NCBI GenBank assembly: GCA_902779165.1
Contig: CACZAN010000011.1
Span: forward strand, 1 to 64,000
DNA length: 64,000 bases
Direction: 5' to 3'
Origin: an uncultured Bacteroidales bacterium
GTDB lineage: Bacteria > Bacteroidota > Bacteroidia > Bacteroidales > Bacteroidaceae
This document shows positions 46,484 to 54,761 of this stretch, in pieces. The translations under genes were made by a program, and so were the position numbers. The first letter of the stretch is position 1. The number at the start of each line of letters is the position of its first letter. The notes beneath the pieces are model-generated. The model was not told the DNA's origin and made no database searches. It saw only the letters and a program-made list of their open reading frames with translations.

Positions 46484-46790
46484 ATGAAGGGTATTGGCGG
46501 TAACATGCAAGGGTTTCGGTGCGAAGTCGTAGGGGTGACCGCCGGAAGACGTAGGGTGACCGCCGGAAGACGTAAGGACTTTCGCTGGAAGACGTGACGT
46601 CTTCCGCGATAAGTCGTATGGTCCTCCGCGATAAGACGTGACGTCTTCCATAAAAGGACGTAACGGTTTATACGAAAGGACGTGAGGAACAGGACATATA
46701 TACGTAAAGGCGGAGATGTATATACGTAAAGGCGGAGATGTATATACGTAAAGACAGGGATGTATATACGTAAAGGCGGTGATGTCGTAA
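46484..46790. repeat. 22-bp diverged tandem array 2b (about fourteen units)
   Basis: Units in phase from 46484: twelve clear ones start CGTA or CGTG at 46528, 46550, 46571, 46593, 46615, 46637, 46659, 46681, 46703, 46725, 46747 and 46769. All are 22 bp except one of 21. Boundaries (AAGA/AGGA/TATA then CGTR) are more conserved than the 14-base cores, which drift gradually along the array. Units at 46593-46636 match array 1 (CGTGACGTCTTCC and ATAAG). This is the rest of a 696-base convergent spacer with no supported gene. Confidence 0.85.
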
Positions 46791-46861
46791 TGTCTAAACC
46801 TCTCGCTACCTTTCACGGAAGATGTAGCGTTTATCGCGGAGGTCGCTGTTGCAGGTCGGCA

Positions 46862-48178
46862 TTATTTCAATCTCAGCAGGGCTTCGATGTAATAGTAGTC
46901 TGCATAGACGATGCTGGCATCGATTTCGGAGCCGGCGGGGTGGTGGCCTGTGGAGTGTAGGAGGAATGCCACGTTGTTGTTTCGGCTCTGGTAGCGCTCG
47001 GTGCTGAGGTCGCTGATCATGGAGATGGCCGCCTGATAGTATTTGCTGTTTACGGATTTCTTCATGACCGAACCGTCACTTTGTGCAGAGCTGCACTCTA
47101 TCTCTTCCCGTTCTCCGCAGACTTCGTATTGACAGAGCTCGAGCATGGCGCTGGCGACGATGGCGGCTGCCGATGCGTCTTTGGGTGCTGGGGCGGGTGC
47201 GTCCATATCCCATAGTGGCACGTGGTCATCGGATGTTTCTTCCAGGCGTTTCAGATAGATGTCGGCTACTTTTTGTGCATGGTTGAGGAAGCGTATGTCG
47301 CGGGTGTAGCGATAGGCCATGGTGTAGCCGTAGATGGCCCATGCTTGGCCTCGGCTCCACATGGACTGGTCGCTGTAGCCCTGATGGGTGACGCCCTTGA
47401 TGAACTCGCCTGTCAGGGTGTCATAGACGGCGACGTGGTAGGAGGATCCGTCTGGACGGAAATGGTGGTTCATGGTGGTCTCGGCGTGCCGGATGGCTAT
47501 CTCCTTCAGACGGGCCGCGCCCCCGTTGTCGGCAGCCCAAAAGAGTAGTTCGAGGTTCATGATGTTGTCCATGATGGTGTTGTGTCCGCCATAGTCTTTC
47601 ACATGTCGGGGCCAGCTGAGGATGGTGCCGACGGTGGGGTTGAAGAGTGTGGCGAGGGAGTCGGCAGCGCGCAGGGCCTGGGTGCGGTAGTGTTCATCCC
47701 GGGTTATCTCATAGCCTTTGAGGAGGGCATTGATGGTGATGAATCCGAGGTCGTGGTCATAGACGGGTTGGCTGATGATGGGGATTATGGCTTCGGTGTA
47801 TGCGATAGCTGCCTCCTTCACGGCGTCGCTCTTATTGTAGGCGTAGTCCATCCACAGGATTCCGGGCCAGAAACCGGAGCACCACTCTTCGGGCTTGGCC
47901 TTGCGCAGGTTCCAGGTCTGCTGGCCATTCAGGATGTTTCGAGGCATCATTGTGAAATCGTAGGGCTGCAGGGCTTCCAGTGCTCTGTTGACTTGGGCGG
48001 AGCAGTAGGATAGCTGCTGGTTGACGTCGATGGGGGAGAGGGAGGAGGGGTTGCCATAAAATGGCAACATACTGGACGAGGGGGAGTGGGGGGAGCTTTG
48101 CTCCGGCGGACGAACCGCCGGAAACAGGGAGGGGGTGAGGAGTAGTAGGGTGATAGATAATAATAAACGGGTGTGCAT
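46862..48178 (-). CDS. GH88 unsaturated glucuronyl/galacturonyl hydrolase
   Basis: A 438-residue enzyme with a signal peptide (MHTRLLLSITLLLLTPSLF). The (alpha/alpha)6 barrel shows WCSGFWPGILWMDYAY, MDNIMNLELLFWAA (catalytic Asp region), THQGYSDQSMWSRGQAWAIYGYTMAYRYT and DASAAAIVASAMLEL. GH88 enzymes remove the unsaturated uronate left by polysaccharide lyases, which fits the lyase genes upstream. Residues about 20-52 (PAVRPPEQSSPHSPSSSMLP) are an abnormal linker encoded by two palindromes. It is the last gene of the leftward operon, 30 bases after GH43. Confidence 0.93.
   Translation of the reverse strand: MHTRLLLSITLLLLTPSLFPAVRPPEQSSPHSPSSSMLPFYGNPSSLSPIDVNQQLSYCSAQVNRALEALQPYDFTMMPRNILNGQQTWNLRKAKPEEWCSGFWPGILWMDYAYNKSDAVKEAAIAYTEAIIPIISQPVYDHDLGFITINALLKGYEITRDEHYRTQALRAADSLATLFNPTVGTILSWPRHVKDYGGHNTIMDNIMNLELLFWAADNGGAARLKEIAIRHAETTMNHHFRPDGSSYHVAVYDTLTGEFIKGVTHQGYSDQSMWSRGQAWAIYGYTMAYRYTRDIRFLNHAQKVADIYLKRLEETSDDHVPLWDMDAPAPAPKDASAAAIVASAMLELCQYEVCGEREEIECSSAQSDGSVMKKSVNSKYYQAAISMISDLSTERYQSRNNNVAFLLHSTGHHPAGSEIDASIVYADYYYIEALLRLK
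48050..48068. repeat. palindrome family D inside GH88
   Basis: Arms GTTGCCAT and ATGGCAAC enclose AAA. It lies in frame (LPFYGN on the minus strand) in the linker between signal peptide and barrel. Confidence 0.65.
48102..48122. repeat. palindrome family A inside GH88
   Basis: Arms TCCGGCGG and CCGCCGGA with loop ACGAA, the reverse orientation of the copy at 43960. Flanks also match (GAGCTTTGC and AAACAGGGAGG). It is translated as part of FPAVRPPEQSS just after the signal peptide. Confidence 0.75.
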
Positions 48179-48208
48179 AGTGCTGGGGGGGTTAGGTGTG
48201 TTCTGTTT

Positions 48209-49840
48209 TTAGTTTGTTGGTGTGATTCTGATCCAGTCGATGTCTAACCATCCACGACGGTCCTTGCGGTTGCGACATTCGGCGACGAAGCCGAATTTGG
48301 CTCCAATCCATTTGCCCTGCCGCATGGTGAATGGATCGCCTGCAGGCTTGAAATGCTTGCCGTCGAGGCTGTAGCTAAAGGTGCAGATGCCGTCGTTTAT
48401 GTCTGCGCGCAGATAGAGGTCGAGGTAGATTGCGGGTGCGTAGGGTATGGTGTCTCGGTCTGTGGGGTGGAGTGTAGCGATGGTTAATTGCGATTCCGAT
48501 TTCCCTTGGTCTGCGTCCTGACAGTTGTGACGCTGCAGAAGGAAATCGTTGCCCTGGCGCAGCACGACGATTACGGAGTAGTCTCGTCCCATCATTACGA
48601 GTCCTGCATACTGCTGGTCTTCCTTGGCGGCAAAGCGGAGCTTGGCGGTGGCGGTGAAGCGGGGAGCAGATGGTTTCTGCAAGAGCAGGTTGGGAACGTC
48701 CCAGAGGCTGCGGAAGTCCTCTGGCAGATCCATGGTGAAGAGTCTAAAGGTGCCATTTGCAGTGGGCTGTCCGAAGAACTGTTGGTAGTTAGCATGCCAC
48801 TGCCACTGCAATCCTAATCCCTCTGTGAACTCATCGCTCTCCTGTGGGTTTTGAATAACGGAGCTGGCGGATTTTGGCTTTCGGTATGTGGTCACGGGTT
48901 CGCCCTTCCTGCCCATAATGGGCCAACCGCTTTGCCAGTCCACAGGCTGCAGATAGACCACTCGCCCGTAGGCTCCTTTGTCGTTGAAGTGGAGAAACCA
49001 GTCCTCGCCGAATGCAGTATGCACCCATCCACCTTGGTGGGGCCCATTGATGGAGGTGTTGCCTTGCCACATCACCCGTTTCCATTCATAAGGCCCGTAG
49101 GGCGATTTTGCGCGCATGGCCAGCTGCCATCCTTTTTCCACGCCTCCTGCGGGACACATGATCCAGTACCAGTCGTTGCGCTTATAGAACTTTGGTCCTT
49201 CGGCAGTGTGGTTGTCCTGTCCTCCGTCGAAGACGATACGCGGAAGACCTATGGCTCGGGTGCCGTCGGCAGACAATTCCCGAACGCTCAGCACGGAGTT
49301 AAAGCCTGCGCGCGAATTGGCCCAGGCGTTGACCAGATAGCATCGTCCGTCGTCGTCCCACAGGGGGCAAGGGTCAATCATACCGCGACCTTCAATGACG
49401 CAGACGGGTTCGCACCAGTTGAGCATAGCGGGTTGAGGGGTTAGAGGGGCTTTGACCATGAAAATGCCCTGATCGGGATCGCCCCAATAAATATATAAGG
49501 TGTCGTTGTGTTGTCGTATAGAGGGTGCCCATACTCCCTTTCCGTGGGCGGGATTGTCGAAGACTTGCCTGGGTGTCAGTTCCTGCAGGGCATGGCCGAT
49601 CAGCGTCCAGTTCACGAGATCCTTGGAATGCAGAATCGGTAGCCCGGGTACGCAGTTGAATGAGCTGGCGGTCAGATAATAGTCTTCGCCTACGGCACAA
49701 ACATCGGGGTCGCTGTAGTCGGCATAGAGCACGGGATTGGTGTAGCTGCCGTCGCCATTGTCGGGCGACCATACTGCTCGTGGTTGTGCCCAGCAGGATA
49801 AAGGCAGAGCCGTGAAGATGATATGAAGGATTTTTTTCAT
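48209..49840 (-). CDS. secreted GH43 enzyme (GH43_12-like)
   Basis: A 543-residue enzyme. Start at 49840 gives signal peptide MKKILHIIFTALPLSCWAQ; a longer frame would overlap the GH97 gene. NPVLYADYSDPDVCAVGEDYYLTASSF, MIDPCPLWDDDGRCYLVNAW and HTAEGPKFYKRNDWYW give the Asp/Asp/Glu set of GH43. From about residue 320 a C-terminal beta-sandwich (GLQWQWHANYQQ, YAGLVMMGRDYSVIVVL) is the DUF1349-like domain common in this subgroup. Arabinose- or galactose-releasing activity on pectin side chains is inferred. Confidence 0.9.
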   Translation of the reverse strand: MKKILHIIFTALPLSCWAQPRAVWSPDNGDGSYTNPVLYADYSDPDVCAVGEDYYLTASSFNCVPGLPILHSKDLVNWTLIGHALQELTPRQVFDNPAHGKGVWAPSIRQHNDTLYIYWGDPDQGIFMVKAPLTPQPAMLNWCEPVCVIEGRGMIDPCPLWDDDGRCYLVNAWANSRAGFNSVLSVRELSADGTRAIGLPRIVFDGGQDNHTAEGPKFYKRNDWYWIMCPAGGVEKGWQLAMRAKSPYGPYEWKRVMWQGNTSINGPHQGGWVHTAFGEDWFLHFNDKGAYGRVVYLQPVDWQSGWPIMGRKGEPVTTYRKPKSASSVIQNPQESDEFTEGLGLQWQWHANYQQFFGQPTANGTFRLFTMDLPEDFRSLWDVPNLLLQKPSAPRFTATAKLRFAAKEDQQYAGLVMMGRDYSVIVVLRQGNDFLLQRHNCQDADQGKSESQLTIATLHPTDRDTIPYAPAIYLDLYLRADINDGICTFSYSLDGKHFKPAGDPFTMRQGKWIGAKFGFVAECRNRKDRRGWLDIDWIRITPTN

Positions 49841-49895
49841 AAGCAAGGTCTTTTGTTGGATTTCTTTGGTCATCGGTATGCATGAAACATGATAG

Positions 49896-51881
49896 TCAGT
49901 CAATATCCTGCGAATCCGCCTTAAAATACAAGGCTGCTCCGCCGGAGGGCTGCAGTTGTAATGTGATAGTCTTATCGTCGTCCTGTGTCGAATTTACATC
50001 GATGGTCAGTCTGCGAACAGCCACTTTTGCAGGAGAATCGGTTGTCAAGTCATCGTGGTAGATTTCGACAGCGTATTTCCCTTTCGGCAGGAAGTCCGTC
50101 GGCACTTGTACGGTGCGTGCCTCGTTGTTGTTCAAGGCGCCAACATACCAGTCGTTGCCCCTGCGGCGTGCTTGAATGATAAACTCTCCGGGGCGGCCGT
50201 CGAGTGCAATGCTTTCATCGAAGACCGTGGGGCAATTCCGCCAGAAATCAAGTTCCTCGCTGTCCCATCCATCGGTGAAGGGCTGGTCGTACCAGAAGAG
50301 AAATTGCAACGGCGAATAATAGACGGCAGCCATCGCCAGCTGGTGGGCGCGTGTTGTCTTCAGTCGCCGGTCGAAATAACAGAGCGTATAGTCCCCGGGA
50401 CCACAAAGGAATCGGGTGAAGGGCAGCAGGGTGTTGTGTGTGGCATCGGGCATCTCCTCGTTACCTCGGATACCTTCCTGAGTGAGCAGATTTGGTAAAG
50501 AACGCGAGAGACCTGTGGGGCGGTATTCGTCGTGGATGTCCACCATTAGTTCATATTCAGCGCACTTGGCCACCGCCTGATGCAACCACGCAGTCCAATG
50601 CTGGCTGCCCACCTGCACAAAGCCGAACTTAATACCCTTGACGCCCCATTGGTGGTAGAGCGGTAGCAGTTCGTCGATTTGTCGGGCGAGAGCACGTTGG
50701 TTGACGTAGAGCCATACCCCGACGCCTTTACTCTGAGCGTATGCACACACCTCCTGCATCGTGAAATCCCGTTCTGGACTCACTCGGCGGGCATCGCTCT
50801 CCATCTTGCCTTCTGGTCCATACCACCCAGCATCCAGCTCCACATATTCAATACCGAATTGGGCACAGAAGTCGATACTGCGGAAAATGGAAGCCTTGTC
50901 CAATCGTGTGCTTCGGAAAGCACGTCCGGGACGCACCCACTTCCATTCCTCTTTTTCGGCATCGTGCTGATCTAAGGTGTCGAGTGAGAAATCGGGCTGT
51001 GGGCTGAGATTCAGCACCAGTTCCTTGTTGTTGATGAGGTCTACGGCTCGCTTTCCGGCCATCACCACACGCCATGGTGTCTCGTAAGGCGTGATGATGT
51101 CCACGTTGCCATAAAGCTTCACTTGGAGTTCATTCTCTTGCTTCAGTACGAATTTCCCGCGAGCATAGTCCTTGAGTGCAGCTTCCAACAGAGCAACGTA
51201 CAGTCCTTTCCCTTCTTCTGCATCGGGGGCGGGAAGATACAGAAGCAGTGGGCGCTCGGCCTCCAGCCACTCACCCTTCAGCGGTCGTCGGTCATAAGGT
51301 CCCTGCGCCCACTCCTCATACCATGCCGCCGCACCTTCGGGGAACCGGAACGAAGTCCTTTCGCCAATGAGGTGCAGGAAAAGGTTGTTGCGAGTCTCGG
51401 GCAGATGGTAGCGGAAGGCAATGCCTTCATCGTATGCGCGGACGATGATATCCATTGCATAGTACTTGCGTTTGTCATAAGCCGCGTCAGCTGTTTCACC
51501 CGCACTCTCAGCGTGCTCGGCAACGCCTTTCTCATAGTGCAACGTAAGCTGGTTGTAATGATCCCTGATGCTGGCGTTTTCCCCGTAGTAGGGAACCCAA
51601 GTGGTATCCATGCTACAGCGCTCTTCCCCGGTCAGTTGAAGGTCGAGCGACCAGTCGTCATTCTCCCCTCGTGGCACAGCAAGGGCAGACTCATTCAGCC
51701 TATTGTCGATGCAAATGCCCAAGCTGCCTTCGACCATTATCTGGCCTTCGAACGTGATTGTGTAGGTCAACCCGTCTGCGACGAAAGTATAACGCCCGTC
51801 AGGTGAACTGAGGCGGTGCTGTGCGAACAGAGGGATAAAAGTGAATAGCCAGAGGGCTCCTATTGACAAAAACTTTTTCAT
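49896..51881 (-). CDS. GH97 family glycosidase
   Basis: About 661 residues, secreted (MKKFLSIGALWLFTFIPLFAQ). GH97 features: SPDGRYTFVADGLTYTITFEGQ, YDEGIAFRYHLP, FPEGAAAWYEEWAQGPYD, and the barrel with EYVELDAGWYGPEGK, VDIHDEYRPTGLSRSLPNLLTQEGIRGNEE and PFTRFLCGPGDYT. At the place where retaining GH97 galactosidases carry the nucleophile Asp, this protein reads GIKFGFVQVG, so that Asp is missing. The mechanism may be inverting or subgroup-specific. It is in the leftward operon, with 14 bases between it and the fusion gene. Confidence 0.88.
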   Translation of the reverse strand: MKKFLSIGALWLFTFIPLFAQHRLSSPDGRYTFVADGLTYTITFEGQIMVEGSLGICIDNRLNESALAVPRGENDDWSLDLQLTGEERCSMDTTWVPYYGENASIRDHYNQLTLHYEKGVAEHAESAGETADAAYDKRKYYAMDIIVRAYDEGIAFRYHLPETRNNLFLHLIGERTSFRFPEGAAAWYEEWAQGPYDRRPLKGEWLEAERPLLLYLPAPDAEEGKGLYVALLEAALKDYARGKFVLKQENELQVKLYGNVDIITPYETPWRVVMAGKRAVDLINNKELVLNLSPQPDFSLDTLDQHDAEKEEWKWVRPGRAFRSTRLDKASIFRSIDFCAQFGIEYVELDAGWYGPEGKMESDARRVSPERDFTMQEVCAYAQSKGVGVWLYVNQRALARQIDELLPLYHQWGVKGIKFGFVQVGSQHWTAWLHQAVAKCAEYELMVDIHDEYRPTGLSRSLPNLLTQEGIRGNEEMPDATHNTLLPFTRFLCGPGDYTLCYFDRRLKTTRAHQLAMAAVYYSPLQFLFWYDQPFTDGWDSEELDFWRNCPTVFDESIALDGRPGEFIIQARRRGNDWYVGALNNNEARTVQVPTDFLPKGKYAVEIYHDDLTTDSPAKVAVRRLTIDVNSTQDDDKTITLQLQPSGGAALYFKADSQDID

Positions 51882-51905
51882 GAGGCACAAGACAGAGGTA
51901 TTTCA

Positions 51906-54749
51906 TTATTTCGAGGAACCATGAATGATGTCGCGATGGGGATCGAAGCGGCGGCCGCCGATGCGGATGTCGTCAATCTGGTAGCGATGAACGCGATGGC
52001 GGTCATCGTAGTCGTCCACACGGGATGGCATGAGGTGACTGTCAGGCGTGTCTTCGTCGACATAGATGTGGTTGAAATGGATATCGTCGATGCTGTCACC
52101 GGGGGCACGGTTGTATTTCTCGCTGAAGAGAACCCGTAGGTCGAAGATGCGACCACGCTGGATGCCTTCGATACGGATGCTGTCAAAACGCACATCGCGG
52201 ATTACGTTCTGGTCCCCGCAATTGATGGCAAGGAGGCCTTGTTCACGACCATAGAGGATGTCGCAGTCGTGGATGCGTACGCCTTGAAGCACTTCTCCTT
52301 CAGGGGCACGGTCGTCGCCATGACTGCCGATGTTCACGGGATGTGCGACGTCGGGCCAGAAGACGCAATGCGAGATGTCGAAGTCCTCAGAGCCACCCCA
52401 GTACCACCATCGATGGTTGTAGAGTGCTATGCAGTCGTCGCTGGTTCTGAGGAAGCAGTTTTCCACGCGCACGTGGCGGCAACACATCAAGTCGATGCCA
52501 TCGCTCCAGGAACGGGCAGAGAAGGATTTGATGTTGCGAATGGTGATGTTCTCGCTTTGGCCGCCAAAGACCGTGTAGTGTGCGGGGTTCAGAACGGTAA
52601 TGCCATCTACGAGTACATTCCTGGAATAGGTGATTTCTATGCCGCGCAATGGATGATCGAGGATTCCACGCCCCACGATACGGACGTTCTCGGCGCGATC
52701 CACAATAAGACGGGCTTTCACCACGGCTCCAGGGGCGAGGTACACAGTGCAGTTGGAAGGAATCTTGATCTCTTCGCTCGGCAGATCCTTGGGCTTATGC
52801 ACGCCGGGGCCGAAATAAATGAGGCGCGCTCCCTCAACGAAAACATCCTGCGAGTTGGGCGCCACCCAGTCAATGGACTTGGGCTCTGAGGGAGTATGGT
52901 GTTCGGTGAGCGGCGCGTTGACGAGGAGGTGGAGGTTGTGAAGACGGTCACCTCCAAACTCGAGGCTGAGGTATTCCGGACGGTCGAGGCGAAGGAGTAC
53001 AATACTGTCGTTCTGCCGATCTACACTGAGGCCTCGGGAATGGGGGCGCACATCGACATCGGAAGCCTGCTCGGGGCGGTGATTGGTGATGCGGACTACG
53101 ACGGGCTCAGACATGTCGAACTCGGCAAAGGCTGCCTGTTGCGGGCGGCGCGTATCCACATGGCATCGCAACACGGGAACAGGCGTCCACACGTCATCAC
53201 TTGACTCGGCACGACGGATCTCGACATCGTAGTCTGCTGACAGGACAGGCCCGTCTTTCTCCGGCAAAGGGCTGATGCTGAAAGGGGGTGGGGCAGCTGT
53301 CGAGGCACCACCGTCCACAAAGGGCGGCAGACCTGACGTCTCGCGCACTAAGAACGTAGTGGGCACCTCGCCCTCGGCAAAAACATAACCATTTCGTGAC
53401 AGTGCTCCACGGGGCTCGTATTCATACATATTCTCCTTCTGCCTGACGGGTAGCAGATCCCAGTATTCAGGCCAGCAATCCACTGTTCTGACGAGGCTCA
53501 GCCGGGGGGCATCAGCAATTCGGACAACGGGTTCGGCGAGGACATCGTAGGAGCGGCGGCTGTTCATCTTGTAGGTGAGGGGAGGGGGCACTGCCGTGAA
53601 GGCATCCACCTCCGTGCCCTGGTAGAAGAGCAACGAGCCGAAGCCGGGATTGTCGCAGGTGAAGCCTGCTCCCTCGGGGCGAACGTAATGTCCCAGGACA
53701 AGGCTGGTCGCAGGCATAGGAAGATGACGCCGACCTACATAGTGGTTGTAAGGGAGTTCAAAGACTGAACGCCACTGCCCCATGGCACCTTCTGCCAACA
53801 CCTGCCAGTTGCAATACTTACCGGTCTTGTCGGTCCACTTCTCAAAAGGAACCTCCATCCCAAGGTTGGCGCGGGAGGTGTATTCATAGGCCGTAAGCAG
53901 ACGATTGTCCAGCTCTCCATAGAGATCGTCGCCTTGGTTCCAGGCCACCTCACATATCTCTGCTAACTGTCCGAGGCCCAGCATAACATGTGCCTGGTCG
54001 CGGCCCGACTCCTGGCATTGCCCTGTAGCTGAAATATAGTTGGCCAGCGAGCCGTTGTCGTTGCCGTAGCGATAGTAGTCGAGAGCACGTGAATACTGTT
54101 TCGCATCGTTGGTGTAAACGGCCAAAGCTATACGCATCTTATTCACGGCTGCACCCCAGTTGCCGTTGGCATAAGGCGAACGACGGTCGAAATCATCAAG
54201 CACGGGCAGGAAGGCGCGGCGGAACATGGCTTCTGTCGACTTGCTGTCTCCAGCACTCCAGCCGGAATAGCAGTAGCGCAGTAACTCACAAGCATTTACG
54301 AGGATGAAACCCTGAAGTCCGGCACACAGGGGGGCATCGTGCCCATCAATGTGTTGCAGTGTCCTTGCGTAAGAACGGATGATATTGAGGGACGTCTCGG
54401 CGTGTTGAACGTCGCCTGTAATCACGAACAGGAGGGCATTGTAGTATGCTGCCAGGAAGTCGTTCTCGCTGGCAGACTTGGTGCGACGGTGTTCGCCGTC
54501 GCGAGCAATGACCTCAAAAGGTCCCGCCATGCGGTAGGACGACTGTGCCTTAGCATCACGCAGGAGCTTCTCGTAGCTCCCCATCGCCACCTCATTCCGG
54601 TGTTGCACCCAGCCTCGCGTTCTTTCTATGGCCTCTCGGCTGTGGAGCAGACCCGGGTGCACGAAATTCTTCCCCGTAGCACCGAGGGAGCAGAATGTGG
54701 AGAGTATACAAAGGATGATGAGGGCCGTGATGTTTCTGTTGTGTATCAT
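51906..54749 (-). CDS. alginate-lyase-like / GH28-like fusion
   Basis: A 947-residue secreted protein. Residues about 25-390 form an alginate-lyase superfamily (alpha/alpha) domain related to its downstream neighbour (NFVHPGLLHSREAIERTR, GQCQESGRDQAHVMLGLGQLAEICEVAWNQGDDLY). From about 600 a right-handed beta-helix follows with GH28-type motifs: WSDGIDLMCC (Asp near 747), TSDDCIALY (near 771) and NIGSHGDD. Lyase and polygalacturonase-like domains in one chain suggest attack on uronate-rich polymer from two sides. A Pro/Ala-rich linker lies between. Active-site identity is not complete for either domain. Confidence 0.82.
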   Translation of the reverse strand: MIHNRNITALIILCILSTFCSLGATGKNFVHPGLLHSREAIERTRGWVQHRNEVAMGSYEKLLRDAKAQSSYRMAGPFEVIARDGEHRRTKSASENDFLAAYYNALLFVITGDVQHAETSLNIIRSYARTLQHIDGHDAPLCAGLQGFILVNACELLRYCYSGWSAGDSKSTEAMFRRAFLPVLDDFDRRSPYANGNWGAAVNKMRIALAVYTNDAKQYSRALDYYRYGNDNGSLANYISATGQCQESGRDQAHVMLGLGQLAEICEVAWNQGDDLYGELDNRLLTAYEYTSRANLGMEVPFEKWTDKTGKYCNWQVLAEGAMGQWRSVFELPYNHYVGRRHLPMPATSLVLGHYVRPEGAGFTCDNPGFGSLLFYQGTEVDAFTAVPPPLTYKMNSRRSYDVLAEPVVRIADAPRLSLVRTVDCWPEYWDLLPVRQKENMYEYEPRGALSRNGYVFAEGEVPTTFLVRETSGLPPFVDGGASTAAPPPFSISPLPEKDGPVLSADYDVEIRRAESSDDVWTPVPVLRCHVDTRRPQQAAFAEFDMSEPVVVRITNHRPEQASDVDVRPHSRGLSVDRQNDSIVLLRLDRPEYLSLEFGGDRLHNLHLLVNAPLTEHHTPSEPKSIDWVAPNSQDVFVEGARLIYFGPGVHKPKDLPSEEIKIPSNCTVYLAPGAVVKARLIVDRAENVRIVGRGILDHPLRGIEITYSRNVLVDGITVLNPAHYTVFGGQSENITIRNIKSFSARSWSDGIDLMCCRHVRVENCFLRTSDDCIALYNHRWWYWGGSEDFDISHCVFWPDVAHPVNIGSHGDDRAPEGEVLQGVRIHDCDILYGREQGLLAINCGDQNVIRDVRFDSIRIEGIQRGRIFDLRVLFSEKYNRAPGDSIDDIHFNHIYVDEDTPDSHLMPSRVDDYDDRHRVHRYQIDDIRIGGRRFDPHRDIIHGSSK

Positions 54750-54761
54750 GTCCTGTGAAGA

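Noticed and set aside
46223-46816. A 197-codon minus-strand frame across the inverted repeat and 22-bp array
   Set aside because: It reads straight through the inverted repeat and the 22-bp units, which shift frame every unit. Amino-acid content is repeat-driven and there is no recognisable domain.
53270-53325. Possible decayed palindrome A copy in the lyase-GH28 fusion linker
   Set aside because: The linker VDGGASTAAPPPF is similar in style, but the DNA arms no longer pair convincingly.
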